A stretch of DNA of 25,831 bases, taken from NCBI GenBank assembly GCA_036005125.1, contig DASYQV010000031.1, positions 1 to 25,831 of the forward strand. The letters are read 5' to 3'. How positions within the stretch are numbered: the first letter of the stretch is position 1; each line of letters opens with the position of its first letter. The notes beneath the pieces were generated by a model. It searched no databases. It had not been told where the DNA came from and saw only the letters and a program-made list of their open reading frames with translations. Below, piece by piece: positions 7,788 through 16,434 of the stretch. The translations under genes were made by a program, and so were the position numbers. Source of the stretch: DASYQV01 sp036005125 (lineage in GTDB: Bacteria > Acidobacteriota > Vicinamibacteria > Vicinamibacterales > UBA2999).

Positions 7788-7926
7788 ACACTATTTTACT
7801 CGGGCCATTCGAGGTCGTTCGCTGTCAAGCATGGTGTACCGTCCGTGAACGGCTTGCCGTCGTGGATCGCGTCGGCGCGTGGCGCAGGCGCCGGATCAGT
7901 TAGTATCTGGGCCTGAGGAGGACGAC

Positions 7927-8862
7927 ATGAGAAGAGCGGTGCTGCTCGTCGCGCTGATGTTCCTGGGCGGAGCCTTGATCGGTGCGGCTGCTGGCCAACA
8001 GAACCAACCACTGCCGCCCGTCCGTGACATTCAGAAGATACGAGACAACCTCTACTTCATTTCCGGCGGCGATACCAACGATCGAAGCACGTGGACCGGC
8101 GGCAACGTCGCCGTGCTCGTCACCGAACGCGGTGTCGTGGTCGTCGACACGATGCTCGCGAACGCGGGTCGCGGGATTCTCGAGCGAATCAGATCGGTCA
8201 CCGATAAGCCGGTGACGACCATCATCAACACGCATACGCATTTCGATCACACCGGCAGCAACACGGAGTTCCCGGCGAGCGTCGAATTCGTCGCCCACGA
8301 GAACACCAGGGCGAACATGGCCAAGCCCACGTGCCAGCCGGTGACCAACTGCGATGCGTTCAAGGGGCAGAACGCGAAGTATCTTCCGAAGCGTACGTAC
8401 AAAGACCGGCTGTCCCTGTTCAGCGGAAAGGACCAGATTGAGCTGTACTATTTCGGTCGCGGTCACACCAGCGGGGATACCTTCGTAGTCTTCCCCGCGG
8501 CCCGCGCCATGCACACCGGCGACATGTACCCGCGCAGTCAGATGCCTTTCATCGACGTGGCCAACAGCGGGGGCAGCGCGGTCGAGTTCAGTCAGACACT
8601 GCAGAACGCGCTGACGACGATCAGGAACGTGGATACGGTCATCGGCGGCCACACGCCGTCTCCGGTCACCTGGAACGACTTCAAAACATACGCCGAGTTC
8701 TATGCGGACTTCCTGTCGTCTGCGCGGAGCAGCATGAAAAAGGGCACCAGCGCCGAAGAGTTCGCGAAAGCGTACCGTGTGCCGGACAGGTACAAAGGAT
8801 TTCAGGCCACCCCGCAGGGGGTGCGAGCGAACGCCGAGGCCATTTTCAAGGAGAGCAAATAA
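7927..8862 (+). CDS. Secreted metallo-beta-lactamase-fold hydrolase
   Basis: 311 residues from the ATG at 7927 with GAGGAGGA upstream. A signal peptide spans about residues 1-23 (LLVALMFLGGALIGAAAG). The MBL metal-binding signature is complete: HTHFDH at 103-108, H180 in GRGHTSGDTF, D199 in HTGDMY, and H242 in GGHTPS. This predicts a binuclear Zn site. The fold covers beta-lactamases, quorum-lactonases, glyoxalase II and others. The spacing resembles the broad 'MBL fold metallo-hydrolase' group common in environmental bacteria rather than a named resistance enzyme, so no specific substrate is claimed. Two cysteines (C136, C142) could form a periplasmic disulphide. The DUF1330 gene follows 65 bases downstream on the same strand. 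Confidence 0.92.
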   Translation: MRRAVLLVALMFLGGALIGAAAGQQNQPLPPVRDIQKIRDNLYFISGGDTNDRSTWTGGNVAVLVTERGVVVVDTMLANAGRGILERIRSVTDKPVTTIINTHTHFDHTGSNTEFPASVEFVAHENTRANMAKPTCQPVTNCDAFKGQNAKYLPKRTYKDRLSLFSGKDQIELYYFGRGHTSGDTFVVFPAARAMHTGDMYPRSQMPFIDVANSGGSAVEFSQTLQNALTTIRNVDTVIGGHTPSPVTWNDFKTYAEFYADFLSSARSSMKKGTSAEEFAKAYRVPDRYKGFQATPQGVRANAEAIFKESK

Positions 8863-8927
8863 ACAAAAATCAGCACGTTAGTGTCACAGAGATGCGCACG
8901 CGCGCGACAACGAAGGATGGAGCCTGT

Positions 8928-9341
8928 ATGACCACGATTCTGCGCTACTCGATCGGTCTCCTTCTCGCGTTCGGACTCGGCTACATCGCGGCCCCACGCC
9001 ACGACGCCGTGGCTCATGCTCAGGACGGGCACCGGAAGGCGGCGTATCTGATCGCGAGCACGAAAGTGCTCAAGCCCGACCAGATGACCGCGTACGGGCA
9101 GGCGGCCGGCCCGCTCGCGAAGCAGGCAGGCCTGCAGGTGCTCGCACGCGGACAGGCGGGCAGCACCATTCAGGTCCTCGAAGGCCAGTGGCCCTACGAA
9201 GGGGGAATTGTCGTCGAGAGATTCCGGTCGATGAAGGATCTTCTCGACTTCTGGCACTCGCCCGGCTATCAGAAGGCCAAGAAGCTGCGCGAAGGAGCCA
9301 TGCAGGCGAACTTTATCGTGGCGGTCGAGGCCGTCGACTGA
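8928..9341 (+). CDS. DUF1330-family protein with N-terminal signal or anchor
   Basis: 137 residues from the ATG at 8928, which has GGAG 5 bases upstream; the in-frame ATG at 8892 has no good RBS and would put 12 polar residues before the hydrophobic segment. Residues 5-23 (ILRYSIGLLLAFGLGYIAA) form a signal peptide or anchor ending near AHAQ. The rest is a DUF1330/dimeric alpha-beta barrel domain: KAAYLIAS at the start, a central GGIVVERFRSMKDLLDFWHS and the closing NFIVAVEAVD. The function of DUF1330 is unknown; exported members are less usual than cytosolic ones. It may be co-transcribed with the MBL-fold gene upstream. Confidence 0.88.
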   Translation: MTTILRYSIGLLLAFGLGYIAAPRHDAVAHAQDGHRKAAYLIASTKVLKPDQMTAYGQAAGPLAKQAGLQVLARGQAGSTIQVLEGQWPYEGGIVVERFRSMKDLLDFWHSPGYQKAKKLREGAMQANFIVAVEAVD

Positions 9342-9351
9342 ATCGCGGGAT

Positions 9352-9381
9352 CTCCGATATCCGCAACTCCGATATCTGCAA
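9352..9381. repeat. Two tandem 15-base repeats
   Basis: CTCCGATATCCGCAA (9352-9366) is followed directly by CTCCGATATCTGCAA (9367-9381), with 14 of 15 bases identical. Each contains the palindrome GATATC. They lie just after the DUF1330 stop and about 70 bases before the TetR promoter. They could be a protein-binding site or a simple tandem duplication. Confidence 0.6.
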
Positions 9382-9450
9382 CGAGCGGTACCGACCAGCG
9401 GCTCCTGACTGGAGCATCTTCCCTTCGGCAGGCCGAGAGATCGATCAGGG

Positions 9451-9480
9451 TTGACCGGCTCGGTCTGCAGCACATATGAT
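9451..9480 (+). promoter_or_regulatory. Sigma70-type promoter of the TetR-RND operon
   Basis: TTGACC (9451-9456) and TATGAT (9475-9480) are separated by 18 bases, close to the housekeeping consensus. Transcription would start near 9487, inside the inverted repeat described next, leaving an ~80-base leader before the TetR gene. This is the only strong promoter seen for the four-gene efflux operon. Confidence 0.65.
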
Positions 9481-9497
9481 GGCTGAGTACTCACTCA
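9480..9497. promoter_or_regulatory. Likely TetR operator overlapping the transcription start
   Basis: TGGCTGAGTACTCACTCA is an inverted repeat with a perfect 10-base core (TGAGTACTCA, 9484-9493) extended by TG/CA at the outer ends with two mismatched pairs between. It directly follows the -10 box. TetR dimers bind such 15-20 base palindromes, so this placement fits autorepression relieved by an efflux substrate. Confidence 0.6.
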
Positions 9498-9566
9498 CTT
9501 TTCGCGCGCACCCTGATGATCACGCGTCCTTGCGACCGTTGGCGTTGCCCCTGTTTTTGAGAGCCT

Positions 9567-10286
9567 ATGATGCACAGCCCCGTTGTACCCGCTGCCTCGC
9601 CGCAGCCGCCGCCGACGACCCGGAACCGGATGAAGGGTGACCAGCGTCGCCAGCACTTCATCGACGCAGCGCTTCATTTGTTCTCCACACGCGGCTTTCG
9701 CGGGACCACGACCAAGGCCATTGCCGAGGCCGCCGGCGTCAGCGAGGCGCTGCTGTTTCGATATTTTCCGACGAAGGCAGATTTGTACGGCGCCATCCTC
9801 GAGCAAAAGGCGCGCCGGGCGGGGTTCGAAGCGCGGCTCGAAACGTTTCGCCGCGAAGCGAAGCGGCCCGATGACTGGGCACTCGTCCATCAGGTCCTGC
9901 GAGCCATTTTCGACAGCTATGAACGCGACCCCGATTTCGAGCGTCTGATGCTCTATGCCGCGCTCGAAGGCCACGAGCTGGCCACGGCGTCGCGCCAGCT
10001 GTTCGGCCGCCCGGCGTTTGCTCTCCTCCGCGACTACGTCGAGCAACGACAGCGGTCCGGGGTGTTTCGGGAAGGCGACCCGTCGCTCCTCGTGTTCGGG
10101 CTCGTGGCGCTGCCAGCGTACTTTTCGATGACGCACCGGCTATTGGGCTTTGCCGGAAGCACCAGCTCGGATCGGGCGGCCGCCGATTTGTTCACACAGC
10201 TCGTGTTGGACGGCTTGCGCGTGCACGCCGACGACCTCCTCGATCGCTCGCTGAAAAATCGCCCAGGCAAGGCCGCCCGGGGCTGA
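9567..10286 (+). CDS. TetR/AcrR-family transcriptional regulator of the efflux operon
   Basis: 239 residues. A proline-rich N-terminal stretch (~25 residues) precedes the TetR DNA-binding domain: QHFIDAALHLFSTRGFRGTT, then the helix-turn-helix TKAIAEAAGVSEALLFRYFP at about 49-68, followed by KADLYGAI. The C-terminal ~150 residues are an all-helical ligand/dimer region with no recognisable subgroup signature. The start is uncertain: ATG at 9567 or 9570 without a clear RBS, or ATG at 9630, which would trim the proline-rich tail. It is the first gene of a same-strand operon, 10 bases ahead of the membrane fusion gene, and an inverted repeat sits at the promoter. The reasonable reading is a local repressor induced by a pump substrate. 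Confidence 0.93.
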   Translation: MMHSPVVPAASPQPPPTTRNRMKGDQRRQHFIDAALHLFSTRGFRGTTTKAIAEAAGVSEALLFRYFPTKADLYGAILEQKARRAGFEARLETFRREAKRPDDWALVHQVLRAIFDSYERDPDFERLMLYAALEGHELATASRQLFGRPAFALLRDYVEQRQRSGVFREGDPSLLVFGLVALPAYFSMTHRLLGFAGSTSSDRAAADLFTQLVLDGLRVHADDLLDRSLKNRPGKAARG

Positions 10287-10296
10287 GGCAAACGAC

Positions 10297-11475
10297 ATGT
10301 TCGCGCACCGGGACGCCAGGACGATTCGCAAGCCGACGGCATCGACGGCGGGTTACCTGCTCTCCATGCCGCTCTTGATTGCTCTGACACTGTGGACCGC
10401 CGCCTGTCGCGGTGCGGTGACAGACACTCGAGCGCAGCAGCTGGTCTCGCGCGAGCCGACCGTCGTGACGATCGAGACGGCTGGTGCGGTCGAGCGTGAG
10501 CTGCCGACGGTTATCCGGGCCACGGGGACGTTCGTCGCTGACGAGTCATCAGATGTCACCGCGCACGTGTCGGGCTCCGTCCTCGAAACGGCGGTCAAGG
10601 TCGGCGACGTTGTCGCCGAGGGACACGTGATCGTCCGCCTCGACGCGCGCAATGCCGTTCTCGATCTGGATCTGGCCCAGGCAGGCCTCCAGCAGGCGGA
10701 AGCGCAGTCCCAGAATGCGAAGGTGGAGGCCGATCGCAACGCCGCTCTCGTGAAGAGCGGAGACATCTCGCGAAGCACCTACGAGAGGCTGACGACGCAG
10801 CTTCTCACCGCGGAGGCCGGGGTCGCGCAAGCGAAAGCGCGCGTGGCCACGGCGGCGAAGGCGGTCGAGGACACGAGAATCATGGCACCGTTCGCAGGCC
10901 ATGTGAGCGCGCGCCCGGTGGCTGTGGGTGAGTACGTGACGCCGACCACGAAGCTCGCCACCATTCTGCGCATACAGCCGATCAAGCTGCAGCTCCAGGT
11001 GTCCGAGTCGGATGCGGCCAGGCTGAAGCGAGGCATGGCGGTCCGCGCCGAGGTGCCGGCTCACGCGAACACCGCCTTTCGGGGAACCGTCTCCGCACTG
11101 AACGTCGCGCTCGATCCGAATTCTCGCGCCATGACCATCGATGTGGAGTTCCCGAATACCGACGACAAGCTCCTGCCAGGCATGTTCGGCACCGCCGAAA
11201 TTCAGTTGCCGGAGACGCAGCGAGTTGTCTACGTGCCCAAGGCTGCCGTGTCGACAATCGCCAACGGACAGTCCTCAGCCGTGTACGTCATCGAAGGTTC
11301 GACGGCGCGCGTACGGGTGGTGCAAACCGGCGAGGTCCAAGGCGAGCTGGTTCGGATTCTTGCGGGCATCAGCGGCGGGGCTGTCGTGGCCACCACCCGG
11401 TTGAACGAGTTGTTCGACGGCGCTCACGTGAAGATCGCGTCGCCGGTCGCGCACAAAAGTGCTGAAGGACAGTAG
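10297..11475 (+). CDS. RND efflux periplasmic adaptor (membrane fusion protein, HlyD/AcrA family)
   Basis: 392 residues with GAGG 8 bases before the ATG. A hydrophobic segment (LLSMPLLIALTLWTAAC) ends at C37, a plausible lipobox, so it is probably a lipoprotein anchored at the inner membrane. Domains in order: first lipoyl half at ~85-120 (SGSVLETAVKVGDVVAEGHV), an alpha-helical hairpin at ~122-195 rich in Ala/Gln, second lipoyl half at ~197-225 (IMAPFAGHVSARPVAVGEYV), beta-barrel at ~225-310, and a membrane-proximal domain to the end. It would link the RND pump with the outer membrane channel encoded downstream. The gap to the RND gene is 11 bases. Confidence 0.94.
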   Translation: MFAHRDARTIRKPTASTAGYLLSMPLLIALTLWTAACRGAVTDTRAQQLVSREPTVVTIETAGAVERELPTVIRATGTFVADESSDVTAHVSGSVLETAVKVGDVVAEGHVIVRLDARNAVLDLDLAQAGLQQAEAQSQNAKVEADRNAALVKSGDISRSTYERLTTQLLTAEAGVAQAKARVATAAKAVEDTRIMAPFAGHVSARPVAVGEYVTPTTKLATILRIQPIKLQLQVSESDAARLKRGMAVRAEVPAHANTAFRGTVSALNVALDPNSRAMTIDVEFPNTDDKLLPGMFGTAEIQLPETQRVVYVPKAAVSTIANGQSSAVYVIEGSTARVRVVQTGEVQGELVRILAGISGGAVVATTRLNELFDGAHVKIASPVAHKSAEGQ

Positions 11476-11486
11476 GAGCGGTCGGA

Positions 11487-14400
11487 ATGCGTAAGCTGGC
11501 GGCGATCTGCGTGAGGCGTCCCGTCTTCGCCACGATGCTCGTCCTGTCGCTGACGGTCGTCGGGGCGTACTCGTTCCTCGGGCTCGGCGTCGACCTGATG
11601 CCCAACGTCGACTTTCCGATGGCCGTGGTAACCGTGGTCAACCCCGGGGCATCCCCCGAGCAGATCGAAACAGAGATCACCAGGCACATCGAGGGCGCGG
11701 TCAATACGATCAGCGGCATCGACGAGCTGCGGTCGTCGTCGATCGAAGGCCAGTCGATGGTGATGATCCGGTTCCTGCTGGAGAAGAACGGCGACGTCGC
11801 GGCGCAGGAAGTCCGGGACAAGGTCAACATGGTGATCCCGCAGCTTCCGGAGACGGCGCTGGCGCCGCTCATTCAGAAGTTCGATCCGGGCGCCATGCCG
11901 GTTCTTCAGATAGCGGTCTCGAGCGATCGGCCCCTGCGCGACGTCACCGAGATAGCCGACGAGCTGATCAAGCAACGGCTCGAGACGATCAGCGGCGTCG
12001 GCGAGGTCAAGATCGTCGGCGGCGCGCGGCGCGAGATACAGGTGCGCCTCGATCCAGACCGGATGCGCGCCTACAACATCAGCGTCACCGATGTCGCCGC
12101 GGCGCTCCGTCAGCAGAATGTCGAGCTGCCGGGAGGCCGCATCGAGCGCGGGGCCCAGGAGCTGACAGTCCGGACCATGGGCCGGCTGGCGGATGCGCGG
12201 GATTTCAAGTCGATCCCGGTCGCGACCAGGAACCAGTATGTCGTCCTCATCAGCGACATCGGGACCGTCGTCGACGGCCACGAGGAACTGCGGACGGCGG
12301 CGTTCTTGAACGGCAGGGCGGCCGTGACCCTCGTCGTCTCGAAGCAGTCGGGTTTGAACACGGTCGCGATCGCACAGGAGGTGAAGCGTCGCCTCGCGGA
12401 GATCACCAAGACCCTGCCGAAAGACGTGCGCGCCGACATCGTCATGGATCAGTCGGTCTTCATCGAGGCCGTGGTCCGATCCCTCGAGCATCACCTGCTG
12501 CTTGGCAGCTTGCTGGCGTCGATCGTCATCTTCTTCTTCCTCGCCAACATCAGGACGACGATCATTTCGGCGATTGCCATCCCGATCTCGATCATCTCGA
12601 CGTTCTTCCTGATGCGGCTGATGGGCTACACGCTCAATCAGTTGACGATGCAGGCCCTGACGCTGATGGTGGGGATTGTGATCGACGACGCCATCATCGT
12701 GCTGGAGAACATCTACCGCTTCATCGAAGAGAAAGGTATGCGGCCGTTCGACGCCGCGATCGCGGCGACCGAGGAGATCGGGCTCGCGGTGATGGCAACG
12801 ACGCTCTCGCTGATGGCGGTGTTCGTGCCCGTCGCGTTCATGGGCGGCATGGTCGGCCGATTCATGGCGTCGTTCGGCCTTACCGCGGCGTTCGCGATCG
12901 GAGTGTCGCTCATCGTCTCGTTCACGCTGACGCCGATGCTCTGTTCGCGCTTCATCAAGCCGCCCGAGAACGGCGCACGCCGCGAGCACCACACCTCCAG
13001 AGAATCGCGACTCTTTGGTGTGGTCGATCGTGTCTATACGGCGATGCTGCGCTGGTCAATGGCGCACCGCCCCGTTGTCGTCCTGGCAAGCTTGGTCGTC
13101 ATTGTCAGCGTCGTGCCGCTGTTCATGGCCATTGGAAAGGACTTCGTGCCCGAAGACGACCGTTCGGAGCTGCAGGTGAGCGTGCGACTGCCTGAGGGTT
13201 CGGGCCTGGCGGCGACGCTCTCCGTCGTGGAGCGGATTGCGGGCGACCTGCGGCAGTTTCCAGAAGTCGTCGACACGCTCACCACGATCGGCGGCACCGC
13301 CGGCAACATGAACCCGATGGGCATGTCCCGGCCTGCCGGAGTCAATGCGGGGTCGATCAACGTGAAGCTCGTCGACAAGGACAAGCGGGTCGCCTCGCAG
13401 CAGGACGTCATGATCCGCACCCGCGAGCTGCTGCGTCGCTACCCGGACGAGCTTCAGACGAGTGTGCAGAGTGGCTTCGCTGGCGGCGGCGGTGGACCTG
13501 GGATGGGCGTCCAGTACGCGATCCAGGGGCCTGATCTGGCGGAGCTGGCGAAGCACTCCGCCGCGATTCTCGAAAAGGTGCGAAGGCTGCCCGAGGCGGT
13601 GGATGCCGACACCTCGCTCGTGATCGGGAAGCCGGAGCTGCGCGTCGAGATCGACCGTCAGCGCGCCGCCGATCTCGGGGTGCGCGTGCAGGACATCGCG
13701 CTGGCGCTGAACATCCTGGTTGGCGGCGACAAGGTCACAACGTTCAACGTCGGCAACAACCAGTACGACGTGAGCTTGCGTGCGGCAGAGCAATACCGTT
13801 CGACCCTCGGACTCCAGCGGATGACCGTCGGATCGACCAAACGCGGGGTTGTCGCGCTTTCAGACGTTGTCCGCGTGGTGCCGGGCACCGGTCCAGCTTC
13901 CATCGAGCGCCTCAATCGCCAGCGGCAGGTGACGCTCAACGCCAACATCGTCCCGGGAGGGAATCAGGCTGCGCTCCTGGCTCGAATCAATCAGGTCGTT
14001 GCCGATCTTCGCCTGCCGCCCGAATACAAGGCGGTGCCCGCCGGTCAGTCCGTCGAGCTCGGGCGCACGGCGACGAACTTCGTCATCGCCATCGCGCTCT
14101 CGTTCATCTTCATGTACATCGTCCTGGCGGCCCAGTTCGAGTCGTTCATCCATCCGATCACGATTCTGCTCACCCTGCCCCTGGCCGTGCCGTTCGGCAT
14201 CCTGTCGCTGTTCGCAGCCGGGCTGAACGTGAGCATCTTCGCCGGACTCGGGCTCCTGCTGTTGTTCGGCATCGTCAAGAAGAACGCGATTCTCCAGATC
14301 GATCACACGATTGGCTTGCGCGCCAGCGGGATGAAGAGAAACGACGCCATCGTGCAGGCCAACCGCGAACGTCTTCGTCCGATTCTCATGACCACGATTG

Positions 14401-14696
14401 CGCTGGTCTCAGGAATGCTTCCGCTCGTCTTTTCCAACGACGTCGGGGCAGCCACGAACCGATCGATTGGCGTCCTCGTCGCCGGAGGTCAGTCGCTGTG
14501 CCTGCTGCTGACGCTCCTGGCCGTCCCGGTCTTTTATTCGTTGTTCGACGATGTGCAGGCGTGGCGGCCGATGTGGTCCCTGGCGGCGCGAACGGCTCGC
14601 GTGGCGGCGCCGCTGGCGGCCATCGGAGTCCTCTGGCGAGGCGGGTTTGGACGCGCGGTCGCTCCAACCGCCGCGGCAGAGGAGGGTCGTGAGTAA
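11487..14696 (+). CDS. RND multidrug efflux transporter (HAE1/AcrB-like)
   Basis: 1069 residues, the normal length for the AcrB/MexB type, with TAGGAG 8 bases before the ATG. The N terminus starts with a cytosolic stub and TM1 (RRPVFATMLVLSLTVVGAYS). Two large periplasmic loops alternate with two six-helix membrane halves. TM4 carries the proton-relay aspartates in GIVIDDAIIVLEN (D400, D401), and TM10 has the matching lysine in LLFGIVKKNAI. This supports proton-driven export of hydrophobic or amphipathic compounds; the drug or metabolite cannot be deduced. The HAE1 hallmarks separate it from heavy-metal RND pumps. The last ~50 residues form a cytosolic, Arg/Ala-rich tail of low conservation. 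The stop overlaps the next start by 8 bases. Confidence 0.96.
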   Translation: MRKLAAICVRRPVFATMLVLSLTVVGAYSFLGLGVDLMPNVDFPMAVVTVVNPGASPEQIETEITRHIEGAVNTISGIDELRSSSIEGQSMVMIRFLLEKNGDVAAQEVRDKVNMVIPQLPETALAPLIQKFDPGAMPVLQIAVSSDRPLRDVTEIADELIKQRLETISGVGEVKIVGGARREIQVRLDPDRMRAYNISVTDVAAALRQQNVELPGGRIERGAQELTVRTMGRLADARDFKSIPVATRNQYVVLISDIGTVVDGHEELRTAAFLNGRAAVTLVVSKQSGLNTVAIAQEVKRRLAEITKTLPKDVRADIVMDQSVFIEAVVRSLEHHLLLGSLLASIVIFFFLANIRTTIISAIAIPISIISTFFLMRLMGYTLNQLTMQALTLMVGIVIDDAIIVLENIYRFIEEKGMRPFDAAIAATEEIGLAVMATTLSLMAVFVPVAFMGGMVGRFMASFGLTAAFAIGVSLIVSFTLTPMLCSRFIKPPENGARREHHTSRESRLFGVVDRVYTAMLRWSMAHRPVVVLASLVVIVSVVPLFMAIGKDFVPEDDRSELQVSVRLPEGSGLAATLSVVERIAGDLRQFPEVVDTLTTIGGTAGNMNPMGMSRPAGVNAGSINVKLVDKDKRVASQQDVMIRTRELLRRYPDELQTSVQSGFAGGGGGPGMGVQYAIQGPDLAELAKHSAAILEKVRRLPEAVDADTSLVIGKPELRVEIDRQRAADLGVRVQDIALALNILVGGDKVTTFNVGNNQYDVSLRAAEQYRSTLGLQRMTVGSTKRGVVALSDVVRVVPGTGPASIERLNRQRQVTLNANIVPGGNQAALLARINQVVADLRLPPEYKAVPAGQSVELGRTATNFVIAIALSFIFMYIVLAAQFESFIHPITILLTLPLAVPFGILSLFAAGLNVSIFAGLGLLLLFGIVKKNAILQIDHTIGLRASGMKRNDAIVQANRERLRPILMTTIALVSGMLPLVFSNDVGAATNRSIGVLVAGGQSLCLLLTLLAVPVFYSLFDDVQAWRPMWSLAARTARVAAPLAAIGVLWRGGFGRAVAPTAAAEEGRE

Positions 14697-16434
14697 GCAG
14701 AATCACTTTTGGGTCGCACTCGGCGCTACGTGCCTGATATCGATCAGCGCGCATCAGATTGTCGGGGCACAGCGTCTGCCGATTCCCGTGGCGCAGCCCG
14801 GCAAATCGCCGGCGGGCTCTGACGCCGGTGCGATCACCTTACCGACTCGCGTCGGCATCACCACCGACACCTCGATCTCACTGGCCGATGCCATCGTGCA
14901 GGCGGTGAGCAACGCCCCCGATGTCGGCATAGCGCGAGTTGCCGTCGAACAAGCCACCGATAGCATTGCCGCGGCGCGTGGCGCGTGGGATCCGCAGCTC
15001 AGCATCCAGTCATCCTTGCTGCGTCAGGAACTGCCGGTGAGCTCGCTGATCGGGGGTGCGGCCAGCGGGAAGCTGACGCAGCAGGGGCTGCAGTTTGGTC
15101 CTTCGCTCAAAGGCATCCATGCGGCCAGCGGCACGCAGTATCAGGTCTCGTTCACGTCTCAAAGGCAGACGTCGGACAATCAGTTCATCACCCTGAACCC
15201 ACAGTTTCCGAACCAGTTGAGCCTGTCCGTCACGCAGCCCCTGTTCCGCGGAGTGCGAGTGGACGAAGCGCGGCGTCAGCTCGATGTGTCGAAGCAGAAC
15301 GCCACGCTGTCCGACTCACAGTTCCGCCAGCGCGTCATGGACGTCGCTCTTCAGACGGAGCTTGCCTACTGGGACCTGTTCTTCGCCGAACAGAACCTGC
15401 AAATACAGGTGCAGGGGCTCGAGCTCGCCCGCGAGCAGGTGGCGAGCAACCAGCGTCTGGTCGACCAGGGTCTCGCTGCGCCGATCGATGTCCTGGAGGC
15501 GCAGACGCAGGTGGCCAATCTCCGCCGGAGCGTTTTCGGCGCCCAGGCGGCGCTGACGCGCGCCGAGAACGCGCTCAAGACGCTCATGCTCCCAGACTCG
15601 CGCTCATCGCTGTGGGCGAGCGCACTGCATCCGACGACGTCCGCAGTGCCGGACTCAGTGCCCGCATCGCTTCAGGAAGCGGTGACTCAGGCGCGATCGA
15701 GTCGACCGGAGCTCGCGCAAGCGGCAATTGCCAGTGCCGTCCAGGCGATCGATTCGCGGTTTTACAGCGAGCAGCGGAAACCTCAAGTCGACCTCGTCGG
15801 CACGTATTCGAGCGCTGGCCTTGCGGGGCACTTGATTACCTCGGGCACGAACCCCTTCACGGCGGGCACGCAACCGCTCATCGACCGGATCAACGCGTTG
15901 TCCGGCCTGCAGGGTCTCGCTCCGTTGTCGGGATTTGGCTTTGGAGGCGGCACTGTGCCCGCGGCCCTGACCGGAGGTCTTGGCCGGTCGCTTTCGCACC
16001 TCGCCGGACTGGACTTTCCGACTTTCGAGGTGGGCGTGCGCATCGGACTGCCCTGGGGCAACCGCACGGCGGAGGCACGATACGCGTCGTCGGTTGCCGA
16101 AGGACGACGGCTGCGGCTCCGGACCGATCAGCTGGAGATGGCCGTAGAGGCAGAGGTACGCAACGCGATGCAGGGCGTCGAATCGGCGCGCGCCGCGCGA
16201 GAGGCGGCGCTGCAGGCCCGCACGCTCGCCGAGGAACAATACGCCAGCGAGCAGCGGCGATTCGAGGCGGGAACGTCAACCGTCTTCCTTGTCTTGCAAC
16301 GCCAGACCGCGATGATCGCGACGCGGACCGAGCACGTGCGCGCAGACGTCGAGGTGAACCGAAGCATCGCTCAGCTCCAGCGGGCGACCGGCCAAATTCT
16401 CGCGGCGAACCAGATCAACGTCAGCGCGCCGTGA
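14689..16434 (+). CDS. TolC-family outer membrane efflux channel
   Basis: 581 residues from the GTG at 14689, with GAGGAGGG just upstream and an 8-base overlap with the RND stop (translational coupling). A signal peptide ends around residue 27 (CLISISAHQIVGA-Q). Two outer-membrane efflux repeats follow: the first runs from SLADAIVQAVSNAPDVGIAR through SLSVTQPLFRGVRVDEARRQ and TELAYWDLFFAEQNL; the second includes VQAIDSRFYSEQRKPQVDLV, a glycine-rich insert at ~395-440, the beta region FEVGVRIGLPWGNRTAEAR, and a long coiled coil to the end. It completes the tripartite pump. The glycine/leucine-rich insertion before the second beta strand is longer than in E. coli TolC and may form a periplasmic or surface loop. 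Confidence 0.93.
   Translation: MSKQNHFWVALGATCLISISAHQIVGAQRLPIPVAQPGKSPAGSDAGAITLPTRVGITTDTSISLADAIVQAVSNAPDVGIARVAVEQATDSIAAARGAWDPQLSIQSSLLRQELPVSSLIGGAASGKLTQQGLQFGPSLKGIHAASGTQYQVSFTSQRQTSDNQFITLNPQFPNQLSLSVTQPLFRGVRVDEARRQLDVSKQNATLSDSQFRQRVMDVALQTELAYWDLFFAEQNLQIQVQGLELAREQVASNQRLVDQGLAAPIDVLEAQTQVANLRRSVFGAQAALTRAENALKTLMLPDSRSSLWASALHPTTSAVPDSVPASLQEAVTQARSSRPELAQAAIASAVQAIDSRFYSEQRKPQVDLVGTYSSAGLAGHLITSGTNPFTAGTQPLIDRINALSGLQGLAPLSGFGFGGGTVPAALTGGLGRSLSHLAGLDFPTFEVGVRIGLPWGNRTAEARYASSVAEGRRLRLRTDQLEMAVEAEVRNAMQGVESARAAREAALQARTLAEEQYASEQRRFEAGTSTVFLVLQRQTAMIATRTEHVRADVEVNRSIAQLQRATGQILAANQINVSAP

Noticed and set aside
7790..7820. Minus-strand TTGACA and TAAAAT as a promoter for the SGNH gene
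   Set aside because: The two boxes are separated by 24 bases, too far for a normal sigma70 promoter.
7927..8862. Annotation of the MBL-fold protein as an antibiotic-resistance beta-lactamase
   Set aside because: Only the general metal-binding motifs are present; they are shared by many hydrolases and do not identify a beta-lactam substrate.
11424..12992. Minus-strand ORF of 522 codons opposite the RND gene
   Set aside because: The sequence is an Arg/Asp/His-rich low-complexity shadow of the transporter membrane helices, with no RBS or motif.
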